From contig CAYPTB010000055.1 of the NCBI GenBank assembly GCA_964413535.1, positions 1 to 64,000 of the forward strand: DNA of 64,000 bases, written 5' to 3'. Source of the stretch: CAYPTB01 sp964413535. GTDB lineage: Bacteria > Planctomycetota > UBA1135 > GCA-002686595. Every line of letters begins with the position of its first letter. Position 1 is the stretch's first letter. A model generated the notes under the pieces. The model was given only the letters and a program-made list of their open reading frames with translations, did no database searches and was not told the origin of the DNA. A program made the position numbers and the translations under genes. Shown piece after piece: positions 54,351-63,029 of the stretch.

Positions 54351-55555
54351 CGCGGGTCGCCCGAGTCCTCTCCGCCCGTTGCGCGCGAGCTGGCCGGTGC
54401 GCCGGGGGCGCCGAGGGGCCCGTCGAGCGGCGCGAACCGTCCGGTCGCGAGGAAGCTCGTGACCGCGTCGATCACCGTGGGATTGCGCATCAGGAAGGTG
54501 TGCGTCCCCGCGACGACGAGGAAGTCGTCCGCGTTCTCGAGCACGGTCTCCGAGACGGCGAGGACGCCGTCGTCGGGGCCTTCGAGGAAGGGGTTGAAGC
54601 CGCGCTCGCCGCCGCGCGCGCCGGCGACGATGCCGAAGGGCAGGGGGGGCGGCGGAATCGCCGCGAGCTCGCCGCCGAGCTCGACGGCGGCCGGACCTGC
54701 GATGGCGCGGAAGGGGAGGAAGGGACGGAGCGCGCGCGCGGCGGCGGATCCGCGGCTCGGCGGCGAGAGCATGACGAGCCGCGAAAGCTGCATGCGCCCG
54801 CGCCAAGCTGCGTCGCGGCCGAGGGCGGCGCGCACGACGACGCCGCCCAGGCTGTGGGTGACGAAGGACAGCCTGTGCACGTCGTCCTGGGAGTCGAGCA
54901 GGCGCTCGAGGCTCGCGGCGTGCTCCGCGATCGAGCGGCGCGTGCTCGGGTAGCCGACGTCCAGGACGGCGTAGCCGGCGGAGCGCAACGCGTCGCGCAG
55001 GGGACCGAAGGCCCGCCGCGTCCGACCGAGCCCGTGCAAGAGGACGACGAGGTGATCGCTCTCGAGCGTGAGGTGTTCCCTGTGGCGCACCTCCTCGAAG
55101 ACGGCGCGGCAGGCCTCGTAGCTGCCCCAGGCGCGGCGCGCTTCGTCGGGCGAGAGCAGCCGATGGTGGCCCGTGAACACGTGCGTCTGGATGCGCCAGC
55201 CGGCGTACCAGAAGACGTCCTCCCAGAGCTGCCATCCGCCGAGCGTCTTGAGCGCGACGTTGGGCCGACCGCGGCCGAAGCGCTCGAGCAGCGTGTCGAC
55301 GAGGTGTCCTTCGCACTCGTCGAGCGTGCCGGTGTGGAGCACGCGGCCGTCCTCGAGGGCGACGATGCGATGGCGCCCGCCGGTTGGCTCGCCCGCGGTC
55401 GACGCGCTGCGCTCGATGACGAACCCGAGCACGGGCCGGCGCAGGCGCACGAAGTCCTCCTCGGGCTCGGGCTCGTCGTCGCCGCGCAGACGCGCCGCGA
55501 AGAAGCACTGCAGCAGGCCGAGGGCGAGGGGCAGGAGGAGAGTGCGGTCGAGCAT
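54347..55555 (-). CDS. Alpha/beta-hydrolase lipase or esterase, exported
   Basis: 402 residues with a signal peptide (LLPLALGLLQCFFAAR). The first ~150 residues are a family-specific domain with Trp-rich segments (WQLWEDVFWYAGWRIQTHVF). The hydrolase core follows: oxyanion loop VVLLHGLGRTRR, nucleophile elbow FVTHSLGGVVVRAAL (Ser), a late acid in FLEGPDDGVLAVSET and His in VVAGTHTFLMRNP. All catalytic elements are therefore present. The last ~35 residues are a Gly/Pro/Ala-rich tail. It heads a two-gene unit with the 214-aa protein. Confidence 0.86.
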   Translation of the reverse strand: MLDRTLLLPLALGLLQCFFAARLRGDDEPEPEEDFVRLRRPVLGFVIERSASTAGEPTGGRHRIVALEDGRVLHTGTLDECEGHLVDTLLERFGRGRPNVALKTLGGWQLWEDVFWYAGWRIQTHVFTGHHRLLSPDEARRAWGSYEACRAVFEEVRHREHLTLESDHLVVLLHGLGRTRRAFGPLRDALRSAGYAVLDVGYPSTRRSIAEHAASLERLLDSQDDVHRLSFVTHSLGGVVVRAALGRDAAWRGRMQLSRLVMLSPPSRGSAAARALRPFLPFRAIAGPAAVELGGELAAIPPPPLPFGIVAGARGGERGFNPFLEGPDDGVLAVSETVLENADDFLVVAGTHTFLMRNPTVIDAVTSFLATGRFAPLDGPLGAPGAPASSRATGGEDSGDPR

Positions 55556-55613
55556 GGGGCGAGCGCGGCGCTTCGGCCGCCATTCTCCGCCGCGAACGGC
55601 CGCCGGTCGAGCG

Positions 55614-55774
55614 CTAGCAGCCCGTCGAAGAAGTCATCCGGCGCCATGAACCCGTCCTCCACTCCAGTGCGGCACCCGAGAGCCTCTTCACCCATTCGCC
55701 TGCGTTCCCGGGCACCACACCGAAGCGGATGCCGGGCACCTGGCATCCGGAGCACTTCTTCAACGGGCTGCTAG
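55614..55774. mobile_element. 161-bp element with terminal inverted repeats (MITE-like)
   Basis: The left end reads CTAGCAGCCCGTCGAAGAAG and the right end, reverse-complemented, CTAGCAGCCCGTTGAAGAAG. The pair continue to match through TCCGG, 25 of 28 positions in all. The element lies between the lipase start and the GT-C gene, encodes no transposase, and has inner short palindromes (GATGCC / GGCATC). CTAG at both ends may belong to the repeat or be a 4-bp target duplication, because CTAG is itself palindromic. It is a non-autonomous element mobilised in trans, or a decayed insertion-sequence relic. Confidence 0.75.
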
Positions 55775-55813
55775 GTCCGCGTTCGACGCGCGTGCTTCGC
55801 TCGGGGGCTCCGC

Positions 55814-55944
55814 TACGATGTCGGCCGCGAAGAGGAGCTCCGAGCGGATCGCATCGAGGGGCGCGATACGGAGGGTGCGACGCGTGAGCCCTTCGGCCGA
55901 GAGCTCCGATGCTCGAGAGACAGGATCGACTGCCCACCGAAGCG
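55814..55944 (+). promoter_or_regulatory. Conserved 5' leader of first GT-C gene with TACGAT box
   Basis: TACGAT (55814-55819) stands 125 nt before the ATG at 55945. The second paralogue has TATCAT 126 nt before its ATG. The sequence between is recognisably shared, including GAGCGGATCG near the start and a CGAGAG.CAGGA.CGACTG block before the start codon. Leader length and box position are kept in both copies, so it was part of the duplicated unit and may be regulatory. Confidence 0.45.
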
Positions 55945-57474
55945 ATGCGGAGCGCCGGCCTCACCCCCCTCGTGGTCCTCCTGTCGGCCGCGATCCTGTG
56001 CGCGTACTTCGGGTTCACGGCCGACGACGCGTACATCTACCTGCGCTACGCGGAGAATTTCGTCGACCTCGGTGCGCTCGTCTTCAACGCGAACGAGCGC
56101 GTGAGCTCGATGACGGCGCCGGTCGTCGCGCTGATCGACGCGCTCCTGTACGCCGCGACCGGCCGTGCGCTCGTCGCCTACAAGCTCCTCGGCGTGCTCT
56201 GCCTCGCGTACTGCGCCTGGACGGTCGCGCGCGGCGCGTCCGGCGACGGGCGGCTGCGAGCGGCGCTGCTCGTCATCGTGCTGCTCTCGCCGTGCGTCCT
56301 CCTGTGGACGGTGGGGGGGATGGAGACGCCGCTCTTGATGGCGCTGATCACGGCGATCACGGCGCTGGCGCTGCGCGCGGACGTGGAGCGGCCGAGCGTG
56401 CTGGCCGCCGTGGGACTCCTGTCGGGCCTGGCATTCGTCACGCGCTTCGACTCTGTGTGCTTCACCGCTCCCGTGGCGCTCCACCTGCTGACGCGCGCCA
56501 AGTCGGCCGGGCGCCGGCTCGCGTTCGTGCTGTGCGGCGCGCCCCTGCCGCTCGCGTGGCTCGCGAGCGCGTTCCACTGGTACGGCGACGTCCTTCCGAC
56601 CTCGTACTACGTCAAGACTCCGAGCTTCGCCCGCGATGTCCTTTCGACGAACGCGCTGTACATCGCCCAGTACCTCGTGTTCGTGGGGCTGGTTCCGCTC
56701 GCGCTGTTCCTCTTCGTCGGCGGATCCCGGGGCGCGCCCAGGGCCGCGCGCGCCGGTCACGTGCGCACGGCATGGGGACCGTGGGCGGGGATCGCGCTGA
56801 TGCTCGGCTACGGACTCTCGAGCGCCACGACCCACATGATGTTCGGGTTCCGCTACTTCGTGCCCTACGTCCCGGCGGCGGCGCTGCTCGTCGCGCGCGT
56901 GCTCCTCGCGACGAACGCGGGCGTGCTGCGGACCCGAGCCTTCGCCGTCTTCCTCTGGCTCTTCGTCGCGTTCCAGCTCGTGCACGCGCGCTACACGTAC
57001 GCGCACTCGCTCAACGGGCTCTCGCTGAACGGGGAGCTGCGCCAGACGTCCGTGGCCGACATCCGGAAGATCCTCCCCGAGTCCGCGCGGCTCGGCGAGC
57101 TGATCCGCGAGCACTGGGAGAGCCTCGGCGGGCCGCTCGACGTCCACCCGCGCATCCACACCTTCGCCGAGGGGATCATCCCATACACCTACCGCGAGGC
57201 CTACGTGCTCGGGACGCTCGTCTCGTACCGGCATCGCTGTCATCCGGACCTCGAGGCGGCCGCGCACTACACGGTCCTGCTCGTGCCGTGCGCGGGAGAT
57301 GCTCTCGACACGGCGATCCAGGAAGACGAACTCGGCACCACCTACCTCTCCACGGGGGCCTTCTCCTTCCAGGGCAAGTCGTGGATGCTCACGGCTCGCT
57401 ACCGCGCGAACCCAGCGGCCTGCGTGCTGCCGCCGCGGATCGGCGGGGAGTGCCTGGAGGCCTCCTCGCACTAG
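55945..57474 (+). CDS. Polytopic GT-C type membrane protein, paralogue 1
   Basis: 509 residues. The ATG at 55945 is chosen because it aligns with the paralogue start, which has an in-frame TGA just upstream. An ATG 12 codons earlier exists only in this copy. The first helix (LVVLLSAAILCAYFGF) is followed by TADDAYIYLRYAENFVDLGA, where the paired aspartates (Asp27/28) match the catalytic acidic motif of GT-C enzymes. About ten helices follow. Then comes a soluble C-terminal region with SARLGELIREHWES, HPRIHTFAEGIIPYTYREAY and SYRHRCHPDLEAAAH. It probably transfers a sugar from a lipid carrier to an exported acceptor. Confidence 0.75.
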   Translation: MRSAGLTPLVVLLSAAILCAYFGFTADDAYIYLRYAENFVDLGALVFNANERVSSMTAPVVALIDALLYAATGRALVAYKLLGVLCLAYCAWTVARGASGDGRLRAALLVIVLLSPCVLLWTVGGMETPLLMALITAITALALRADVERPSVLAAVGLLSGLAFVTRFDSVCFTAPVALHLLTRAKSAGRRLAFVLCGAPLPLAWLASAFHWYGDVLPTSYYVKTPSFARDVLSTNALYIAQYLVFVGLVPLALFLFVGGSRGAPRAARAGHVRTAWGPWAGIALMLGYGLSSATTHMMFGFRYFVPYVPAAALLVARVLLATNAGVLRTRAFAVFLWLFVAFQLVHARYTYAHSLNGLSLNGELRQTSVADIRKILPESARLGELIREHWESLGGPLDVHPRIHTFAEGIIPYTYREAYVLGTLVSYRHRCHPDLEAAAHYTVLLVPCAGDALDTAIQEDELGTTYLSTGAFSFQGKSWMLTARYRANPAACVLPPRIGGECLEASSH

Positions 57475-57573
57475 CTCCCGGAGTCGGGCTCGTGCGCCGC
57501 GGTAGCACTCGTCGCGCTGCCGATGGTAGAAGCTTCCCGCGTGCATCGCGCAGGCTCGGCTTCGGGACGCCGC

Positions 57574-57705
57574 TATCATGGCCGCCCGAGGGGGGAGCCC
57601 GAGCGGATCGTTTCGATCGCCCTGATCCTGGGGGTGCGTCGCGCGAGCCCATGACCCGTAGCTCGTACGAGAGCCCGAGAGGCAGGACCGACTGACCCTC
57701 GAACG
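57574..57705 (+). promoter_or_regulatory. Conserved 5' leader of second GT-C gene with TATCAT box
   Basis: This is the duplicate of the leader at 55814-55944. TATCAT (57574-57579) lies 126 nt before the ATG at 57706, and an in-frame TGA just before the ATG fixes the start. Nothing else was seen in the 231 bp between the two GT-C genes. Confidence 0.45.
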
Positions 57706-59241
57706 ATGCGGAGTTCCGCCCCTACTCTGATCGTAGTCCTGCTCTCGGCGACGATCCTGTGCGCGTTCTTCGGATTCACGGCCGACGACGCGTTCATCTT
57801 CCTGCGCTACGGCGAGAACCTCGTCGAACACGGCGCGCTCGTCTTCAACCAGGGCGAGTGGGTGAACACGATGACCGCGCCGGTCGTCGCGCTGGTCGAG
57901 GCCTGCTTGTACGTCGTGACGGACGAGGCCCTGCTCGCCTACAAGCTCGTTTCCATCCTGTGTCTCGTCTTCAGCGCCACCGTGGCCGCGCACTTCGCGC
58001 GGGGAGTCCCGCGACTCCGCACGGCGGTGCTCGCGGTCGTGGTGCTCTCCCCGTGCGTCCTGATGTGGACGGTGGGGGGCATGGAGACTCCGCTCTTGAT
58101 GGCGCAGATCACCGGGATCACCTGGCTCGCCCTGCGCGCGGACCTGGAGCGACCGAGCGTGCTGATCGGCCTGGGACTCCTCTGCGGCCTGGCCTTCTTC
58201 ACGCGCTTCGATTCGGTGTGCTTCACCGCTCCTGTGGCGTTGCACGTGATCGCGCGGGCCAGGACGGCGGGACGCCGACTCCTGTTCGTTCTTTCCGGCC
58301 TTCCGCTGCCGCTCGTCTGGCTCGGGATCGCCTGGCACTGGTACGGCGACGTCCTTCCTACCTCGTACTACGTCAAGACCCCGAGCTTCGGGCGCAAGGT
58401 CCTCCTGAGGAATGCGTTCTACATCGCCCAGTACCTGGTGTTCGTGGGGCTCCTGCCGCTGTCTCTGTTCCTGTTCGTCCGCGGGGAGCGGCGCGAATCG
58501 GAGAGCGCGCTCGTGCCCCACGTGCGCGGGACTTGGGGGCTCTGGGCGGGGATCGCGCTCATGCTCGGCTACGGGCTCTCGAGCGCGACGACCCACATGA
58601 TGTTCGGGTTCCGCTACTTCGTGCCGTACCTCCCGACGGCGGCGCTCCTGCTCGCCCGTGCGCTCGTCGCGACGAACGCGGGAGTGCTCCGGACGAAGGC
58701 CTTCGCGGCTTTCCTCGTCTTGTTCGGCGCGTTCCAGCTCGTGCACGCGCGACACACGTACGCGAGCTCGGTGAACGGGTTCTCGCTGAACAGCGAGCTG
58801 CGCGAGACGTCCATGGTCGCCATGGTGGAGATCATGCCGGAGTGCGCAAAGCTCGCCGAGCTGATCCGCGAGCACTGGCAGCGCCGCGGCAACCCGCCCG
58901 ACGTGCATCCCCGCATCCACACCTTCGCCGAAGGAATCATCCCCTACGTCTACCGCGAGGCTTACATCCTCGGGAGGCTCGCCTCGTACCGGCATCGCTG
59001 CAGGCAGGACCTCGCGGCGTGCGCCGACTACTCGATCCGAGTCACCGAGCCCAAGGGCGCCCTGGCCGAGTCGATCCCGGACGACGACTTCGGCACGGTC
59101 CGCCTGCCCACGGACAGCTTCTTCAAGGGCAAGAAGGTGGTGCTCTGGGCGCGCTACCGCAAGGACCCGGCCGAGTTCGTGCTGCCGCCTCGCATCGACG
59201 GGGAATGCCGATCCACGCCGCCGCCCTCGGGCTCCCGCTGA
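57706..59241 (+). CDS. Polytopic GT-C type membrane protein, paralogue 2
   Basis: 511 residues, closely similar to the preceding gene over its full length: FTADDAFIFLRYGENLVEHG, WTVGGMETPLLM, FHWYGDVLPTSYYVKTPSF-like segment HWYGDVLPTSYYVKTPSFGR, GYGLSSATTHMMFGFRYFVP and HPRIHTFAEGIIPYVYREAY are shared. The N-terminal Asp pair is kept. Divergence is concentrated in the inter-helix loops and the last ~70 residues, as expected if the two copies now handle different acceptors or donors. The tandem arrangement and the shared 5' leader point to a duplication including the promoter. Confidence 0.78.
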   Translation: MRSSAPTLIVVLLSATILCAFFGFTADDAFIFLRYGENLVEHGALVFNQGEWVNTMTAPVVALVEACLYVVTDEALLAYKLVSILCLVFSATVAAHFARGVPRLRTAVLAVVVLSPCVLMWTVGGMETPLLMAQITGITWLALRADLERPSVLIGLGLLCGLAFFTRFDSVCFTAPVALHVIARARTAGRRLLFVLSGLPLPLVWLGIAWHWYGDVLPTSYYVKTPSFGRKVLLRNAFYIAQYLVFVGLLPLSLFLFVRGERRESESALVPHVRGTWGLWAGIALMLGYGLSSATTHMMFGFRYFVPYLPTAALLLARALVATNAGVLRTKAFAAFLVLFGAFQLVHARHTYASSVNGFSLNSELRETSMVAMVEIMPECAKLAELIREHWQRRGNPPDVHPRIHTFAEGIIPYVYREAYILGRLASYRHRCRQDLAACADYSIRVTEPKGALAESIPDDDFGTVRLPTDSFFKGKKVVLWARYRKDPAEFVLPPRIDGECRSTPPPSGSR

Positions 59242-61308
59242 CTACGGTAGGAAAGCGAAGAGCGCCTCGACGTCCTCGCGCGTCCACATCGGCGCCCTTT
59301 CGGCGACGAGCACGAGGAACAGCGTGCGATCGCGGTCGAAGGCCCACGCGGTGACGCTCGCATCGTCCGACCACGCCATCCGCACGGCCGGGCGCTCCTC
59401 GAACGTCGACTCGTGGACGAGCGGTCGAGTGTCGACGGCCGCCGCGAACGGAGCAGGGAGCGCGTTGCGCGCGAGCGACGCGAACAGGTCGACGCCGTCG
59501 GCGAGCGAAGCGCCGCAGAGCGCGAGAACGGTCACGATCCCCGCTTCGTCGTTCCGGAAGCTCGCGAGGCTTCCCGCCGGCCAGAAGCGGGCCTCGCCCT
59601 CTGCGCTGAACGCAAAGTCCTGGCCCGGGCTCGCGAGCTCGTAGCCCAGGCGGTCGTCGTAGTGTGCGCGTCCGGTCGTGTTCGCGGCGGCGAGCGGCGC
59701 CGCGTGGATCGAGAACGCCGCGAGCACGGCGTCCACCGTCGCTCTCTCGCGCGCGAGGATCCCCGGCGAGCCCCACAATCGGATCTCGAAGGCCCAGCCG
59801 GTGCGTTCGGCGGTGACCAGGACGTTGCGCCGCGGCGCTCCGCGGTCGACGATGTCGATCACCGAGCCGAGCGCCGTCACCTCACCGAGCTCCAGCGCGA
59901 AGGGCTCGCTCCTCGAGGCATCCTGGGTGCCGGCGGCCTTCTGCGCGACGAGCGTCGCGTGCCATTCGGCGTGCGGGATCGACGGCGCCGGACGGGCGAA
60001 GAGCGCGCCGCGCAGCCCGAGCTCGGGCGCGTGCAGCGTGAGCACCGCACCGGACAACGCGTGGTCCGCTGCCTCGCCGATCGCGACGTCGAAGAGTCCC
60101 GCCGGCTGCGTCCACGTGAGCCCGAAGCGGAAGTCGCGGTAGATCCCTTGGCGCAGGGAGAAGCCGTCGCCGACGTCGTTCTGCGCGGAGGTCGGCCCGC
60201 TCGCGAGCGCCGCGCGTTCCTTCGCGCTCGTGAAGCGCATGGCGGCGAAAGCCGACTGCAATGCGGACAGCGCCTCGCCCTCCGAGGCGGTCGGATACCA
60301 GGCGGAGAGCCGCACGCACGTCTCGCCGTCGATCACGACGCCCGACAGCTCGCGCAGCATGGCTCCGTCGCCGCCGGCTGGGGTGAACATGCGCAACTCG
60401 GCTTCGATCCCGCCGATCGACACGAGCACGGCTTCGTTGCGCGGTGCTCCGCGCTCCTCGGGTTCCGCGCGCGCGCGGCGCTTCCAGGCCTCTTGCTCGT
60501 CCGCGTGCACGCGCTCGAAGTGGAGGAAGAGGCGCATCCGGGCCGGTTCGTGGACGAGCCCGACGCTCGCCGCTGGGTCGGTCGCCGCGAGCTCGTCCGC
60601 GACGACGAGCCGCCAATCGCCGCGCGGAGCGATCTCCATGCCGAACGCTCGGCCGTGCCAGACGCCGTTGCGCACGAGCCAGCCGACTCCGTCGACGTCG
60701 GCGACCGCTTCCGCCTGCGCAGGCGCGGCGTGGTCGCCCTGCAGCACGAAGGCCTCGGCGAAGGCGGCGAACTGGTCTCGATCCGGCGCCGCCCCGTCGA
60801 CGCGGCCCCATTCGACGAGCCGGAAGAGCGATCCGGCGCCTTCCACCAGGGTGATGTAGTGGCGGTAGGTCGCGTCCTTCGCTCCGCCCGAGAGCATCCA
60901 GCGCACGGCGGGCCGTCCCTGGTGCTCGAAGGGCTCGAACAGCTCGACCACCTTGCCCTCGAGCTCGGTCGCGTCGAGGAGCTTGCGGCCCACCTCGATC
61001 AGCGCGTCCGCGGGCGCGCTCTCCACGACGACCACGGCGAAGATGCCGTTCGGCCCCGCGGCGCCCGCGCTGGCGCGCGGCTGCAGCTTCTTCGCCCGCG
61101 CCTCGTCCAGGAGCGTCCAGTCCGGACCCGGCGCATCGATGCGGAAGCCCAGATCCGCGCGAACCACGACGAGCGGCGCGGGCGCTTCCTGCGCTGCGCT
61201 CGGCCTGGCCTGCGCGGGCCGCGCTCCCCCGAGCGCGAGCCCCATCCCGTTGGCCCCGATGGCCCCGATGGCCCCGATGGCGAAGGATGTGAACCACGAG
61301 CCCCCCAT
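59242..61308 (-). CDS. Exported protein with four PsbP/DUF1795-like repeats
   Basis: 688 residues from the ATG at 61308. A hydrophobic signal peptide near the start contains a small AIG repeat. The mature protein has four similar ~170-residue units beginning near residues 52 (LGFRIDAPGPDWTLLDE), 218 (HGRAFGMEIAPRGDWRLV), 391 (RDFRFGLTWTQPAGLFDV) and about 560 (YDDRLGYELASPGQDFAF). Each opens with a strand-turn of the PsbP / MOG1 / DUF1795 type and continues with a rearranged beta sheet and a helix (RFTSAKERAAL-like ends). This is a structural judgement. The sequence identity between units is low. Function is unknown. Confidence 0.65.
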   Translation of the reverse strand: MGGSWFTSFAIGAIGAIGANGMGLALGGARPAQARPSAAQEAPAPLVVVRADLGFRIDAPGPDWTLLDEARAKKLQPRASAGAAGPNGIFAVVVVESAPADALIEVGRKLLDATELEGKVVELFEPFEHQGRPAVRWMLSGGAKDATYRHYITLVEGAGSLFRLVEWGRVDGAAPDRDQFAAFAEAFVLQGDHAAPAQAEAVADVDGVGWLVRNGVWHGRAFGMEIAPRGDWRLVVADELAATDPAASVGLVHEPARMRLFLHFERVHADEQEAWKRRARAEPEERGAPRNEAVLVSIGGIEAELRMFTPAGGDGAMLRELSGVVIDGETCVRLSAWYPTASEGEALSALQSAFAAMRFTSAKERAALASGPTSAQNDVGDGFSLRQGIYRDFRFGLTWTQPAGLFDVAIGEAADHALSGAVLTLHAPELGLRGALFARPAPSIPHAEWHATLVAQKAAGTQDASRSEPFALELGEVTALGSVIDIVDRGAPRRNVLVTAERTGWAFEIRLWGSPGILARERATVDAVLAAFSIHAAPLAAANTTGRAHYDDRLGYELASPGQDFAFSAEGEARFWPAGSLASFRNDEAGIVTVLALCGASLADGVDLFASLARNALPAPFAAAVDTRPLVHESTFEERPAVRMAWSDDASVTAWAFDRDRTLFLVLVAERAPMWTREDVEALFAFLP
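61252..61278 (-). repeat. Three tandem 9-bp repeats inside a signal peptide
   Basis: GGCCCCGAT occurs three times head to tail. On the minus strand it encodes an I-G-A repeat in the signal peptide's hydrophobic core. Copy-number change would lengthen or shorten the core by three residues without a frameshift, a phase-variation-like possibility. Confidence 0.8.
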
Positions 61309-61385
61309 CCGCCGGCCTATCGGCGCCGTGGGGGAGCGTCTTGAGTCGCGCGTGTCAGGGTCGCGCAAGTTCGATCGACGAGGAG

Positions 61386-61418
61386 GCGGGCTCGATCGGG
61401 AGGACCGATCGAGCCCGC
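61386..61418 (-). terminator. Perfect 14-bp stem-loop downstream of the topoisomerase VI genes
   Basis: GCGGGCTCGATCGG and its exact reverse complement are separated by a 5-nt loop (GAGGA). The hairpin lies in the 424-bp gap after top6A and 78 bp before the start of the next same-strand gene. It lacks a clear U-tract, so it may be a terminator of the topoisomerase operon without canonical tail, or an mRNA 5' structure of the downstream gene. Nothing else was recognised in the gap 61309-61732. Confidence 0.5.
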
Positions 61419-61732
61419 TCGCGCACGCCCCGCCCGGGTCCGTGCGACGAATCTTCCATCGTGCGGACCGCTCTCGGATGCGAGGGGCGTGAAAACGTGG
61501 TTCGAGACTTCTCCCGGCGCGCATCCGCCCCATGGAAGTAGCGCGGGGATCCCCACCGCGAGAGCGCTCGAAGCCATGCACGTGAGACAGGATCCTAGAG
61601 CTGCCTGGTACGGAGCTCCTGCCGTGCTGCAGGGTGGCGCATCGAAGCATTCCAGCACGTGTGACGGCGCTCTCGCGGTCTCTCCTGCACGGCGTCGATC
61701 CGGGATTTCACTGATAGGGGCACAGCACTCGC

Positions 61733-62920
61733 TCAGGGCAGGAAGCCCTTCTTGTTGGCGAGCTTGCGCGGGAGGTACTCCTCGATCACGAAGTTGAGGC
61801 CCCACTTCGCGAGCGCTTGTTGCTCGGCGCGCACACCCATCTTCAGGAGTTGGTCGATGGCCTTGATCCAGGGCTTGTGGGCCTGGAAGAACGGGTCGTT
61901 CTTGAGGGCGTCCTTGGCGCGCTTCACGTCGACCTGAACGAGCGGGTGCGTCGCGTCCTCGAGCTTGAAGTCGGTGATGTCCTGGGGTGTCACGCCCAGG
62001 AACTGCGCCTGGGGCACGCAGAAGAAGCGGTTGATGTGCGCCGCGTTGCCCGAGCCGACCTTGAGCGTGCGGTAGATGTTGGCGATGCCGTAGGGGTCGC
62101 AGTCGACGAAGCAGTAGACGGGGATCTTCTTCGAGTCGGCGAGCAGGCGCACGAAGCGGCGCGTGGCGCGCGTGGGCACGCCGCCCATCTCGACCAGGAT
62201 GCACTTCGCGCCCTTCCAGTACTTGTGGTTGTTCAGGCGCTGGAACATGCCGCCCGTCTCGATCACGAGCACGAAGGTCGCGTCGGTCTCGAACTTCAGG
62301 TGCTCGACGGAGTGCGGGATCGAGTAGGAGCCCGTGCCGAAGCCCGTGCAGTCGATGCGGATCGGCTGGCCGGTTTCGGTGTCGCGGTCGATGACCACGA
62401 GCTCGCCCGCGACGGAGCCGCCGTGCTCCTCGGGGTAGTAGCGCAGTTGCTCGCGAGAGAGGCCCTCGAGGCTGGCCATGGCCTCGATGTCGTCCATCAC
62501 GGCGTCCGACTCGGCCTGCTCGTTGAACTTGCAGTCGCCCCAGTTCTTGCTGACGTAGTAGGCCTCTCGTTTGGTGGCGAAGTCGTTGTTCTCGACCATC
62601 TCCTTGGAGATGGACATGAGACGGAGGGTCTGGGCGAAGTTCTTGACGGTGTTGACGGAGAGGGCGCGCGCCTTGCGGCCGCGGCCGAGCTCGAAGTAGC
62701 CGATCTTGGTGTCGTACTTGACGTTGGAGAGGGAGCGCACGGGGAAGCGGAGCTCGGGGAGGAGGCGTTTCAGGATCGAGGTCTGGACGCGCTCGGCGGT
62801 GTCGGAGATGAGGGTCAGGGTTTTCTTGTCGAGCGCGTCGAGGACGGCGGGGGCGCGCCTGACGGGGGGGGGCTTCGCGGGGGGGGACGCCGGCTTCTTG
62901 GTGGTCTTCTTCTTGGGCAT
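61733..62920 (-). CDS. top6A: DNA topoisomerase VI subunit A
   Basis: 395 residues from the ATG at 62920, homologous to Spo11. The DNA-cleaving tyrosine lies in KREAYYVSKNW (Tyr121/122 pair). The Toprim domain has Glu221 in FVLVIETGGMFQRL and the DxD pair Asp273/Asp275 in CFVDCDPYGIANIYR. The N-terminal ~25 residues are Lys/Pro-rich and low complexity (PKKKTTKKPASPPAKPPP). It is a heterotetramer partner with subunit B and relaxes or decatenates DNA in an ATP-dependent way. Topoisomerase VI is mainly archaeal and plant, and it is patchy in bacteria. Here it sits in an operon with top6B and a small membrane protein. Confidence 0.94.
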   Translation of the reverse strand: MPKKKTTKKPASPPAKPPPVRRAPAVLDALDKKTLTLISDTAERVQTSILKRLLPELRFPVRSLSNVKYDTKIGYFELGRGRKARALSVNTVKNFAQTLRLMSISKEMVENNDFATKREAYYVSKNWGDCKFNEQAESDAVMDDIEAMASLEGLSREQLRYYPEEHGGSVAGELVVIDRDTETGQPIRIDCTGFGTGSYSIPHSVEHLKFETDATFVLVIETGGMFQRLNNHKYWKGAKCILVEMGGVPTRATRRFVRLLADSKKIPVYCFVDCDPYGIANIYRTLKVGSGNAAHINRFFCVPQAQFLGVTPQDITDFKLEDATHPLVQVDVKRAKDALKNDPFFQAHKPWIKAIDQLLKMGVRAEQQALAKWGLNFVIEEYLPRKLANKKGFLP

Positions 62921-63029
62921 GGGGCGGAAGAGCGGAGGAGCGCAGAAGAGGAAGGAGGAGAAGAGCAGAAGAAGGGGAACCGGCACAGGCGGCAGAGGGC
63001 GCAACGCCCTCTGCCGCCTGCGCCGGTTG

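Noticed and set aside
55614..55774. Complete insertion sequence.
   Set aside because: Only 161 bp and no transposase frame, so it is called MITE-like.
55813..58995. A 1060-codon open frame on the minus strand across both GT-C genes.
   Set aside because: It is antisense to two clearly homologous membrane proteins and has a Glu/Arg/His/Pro composition with internal copies only because the genes are duplicated.
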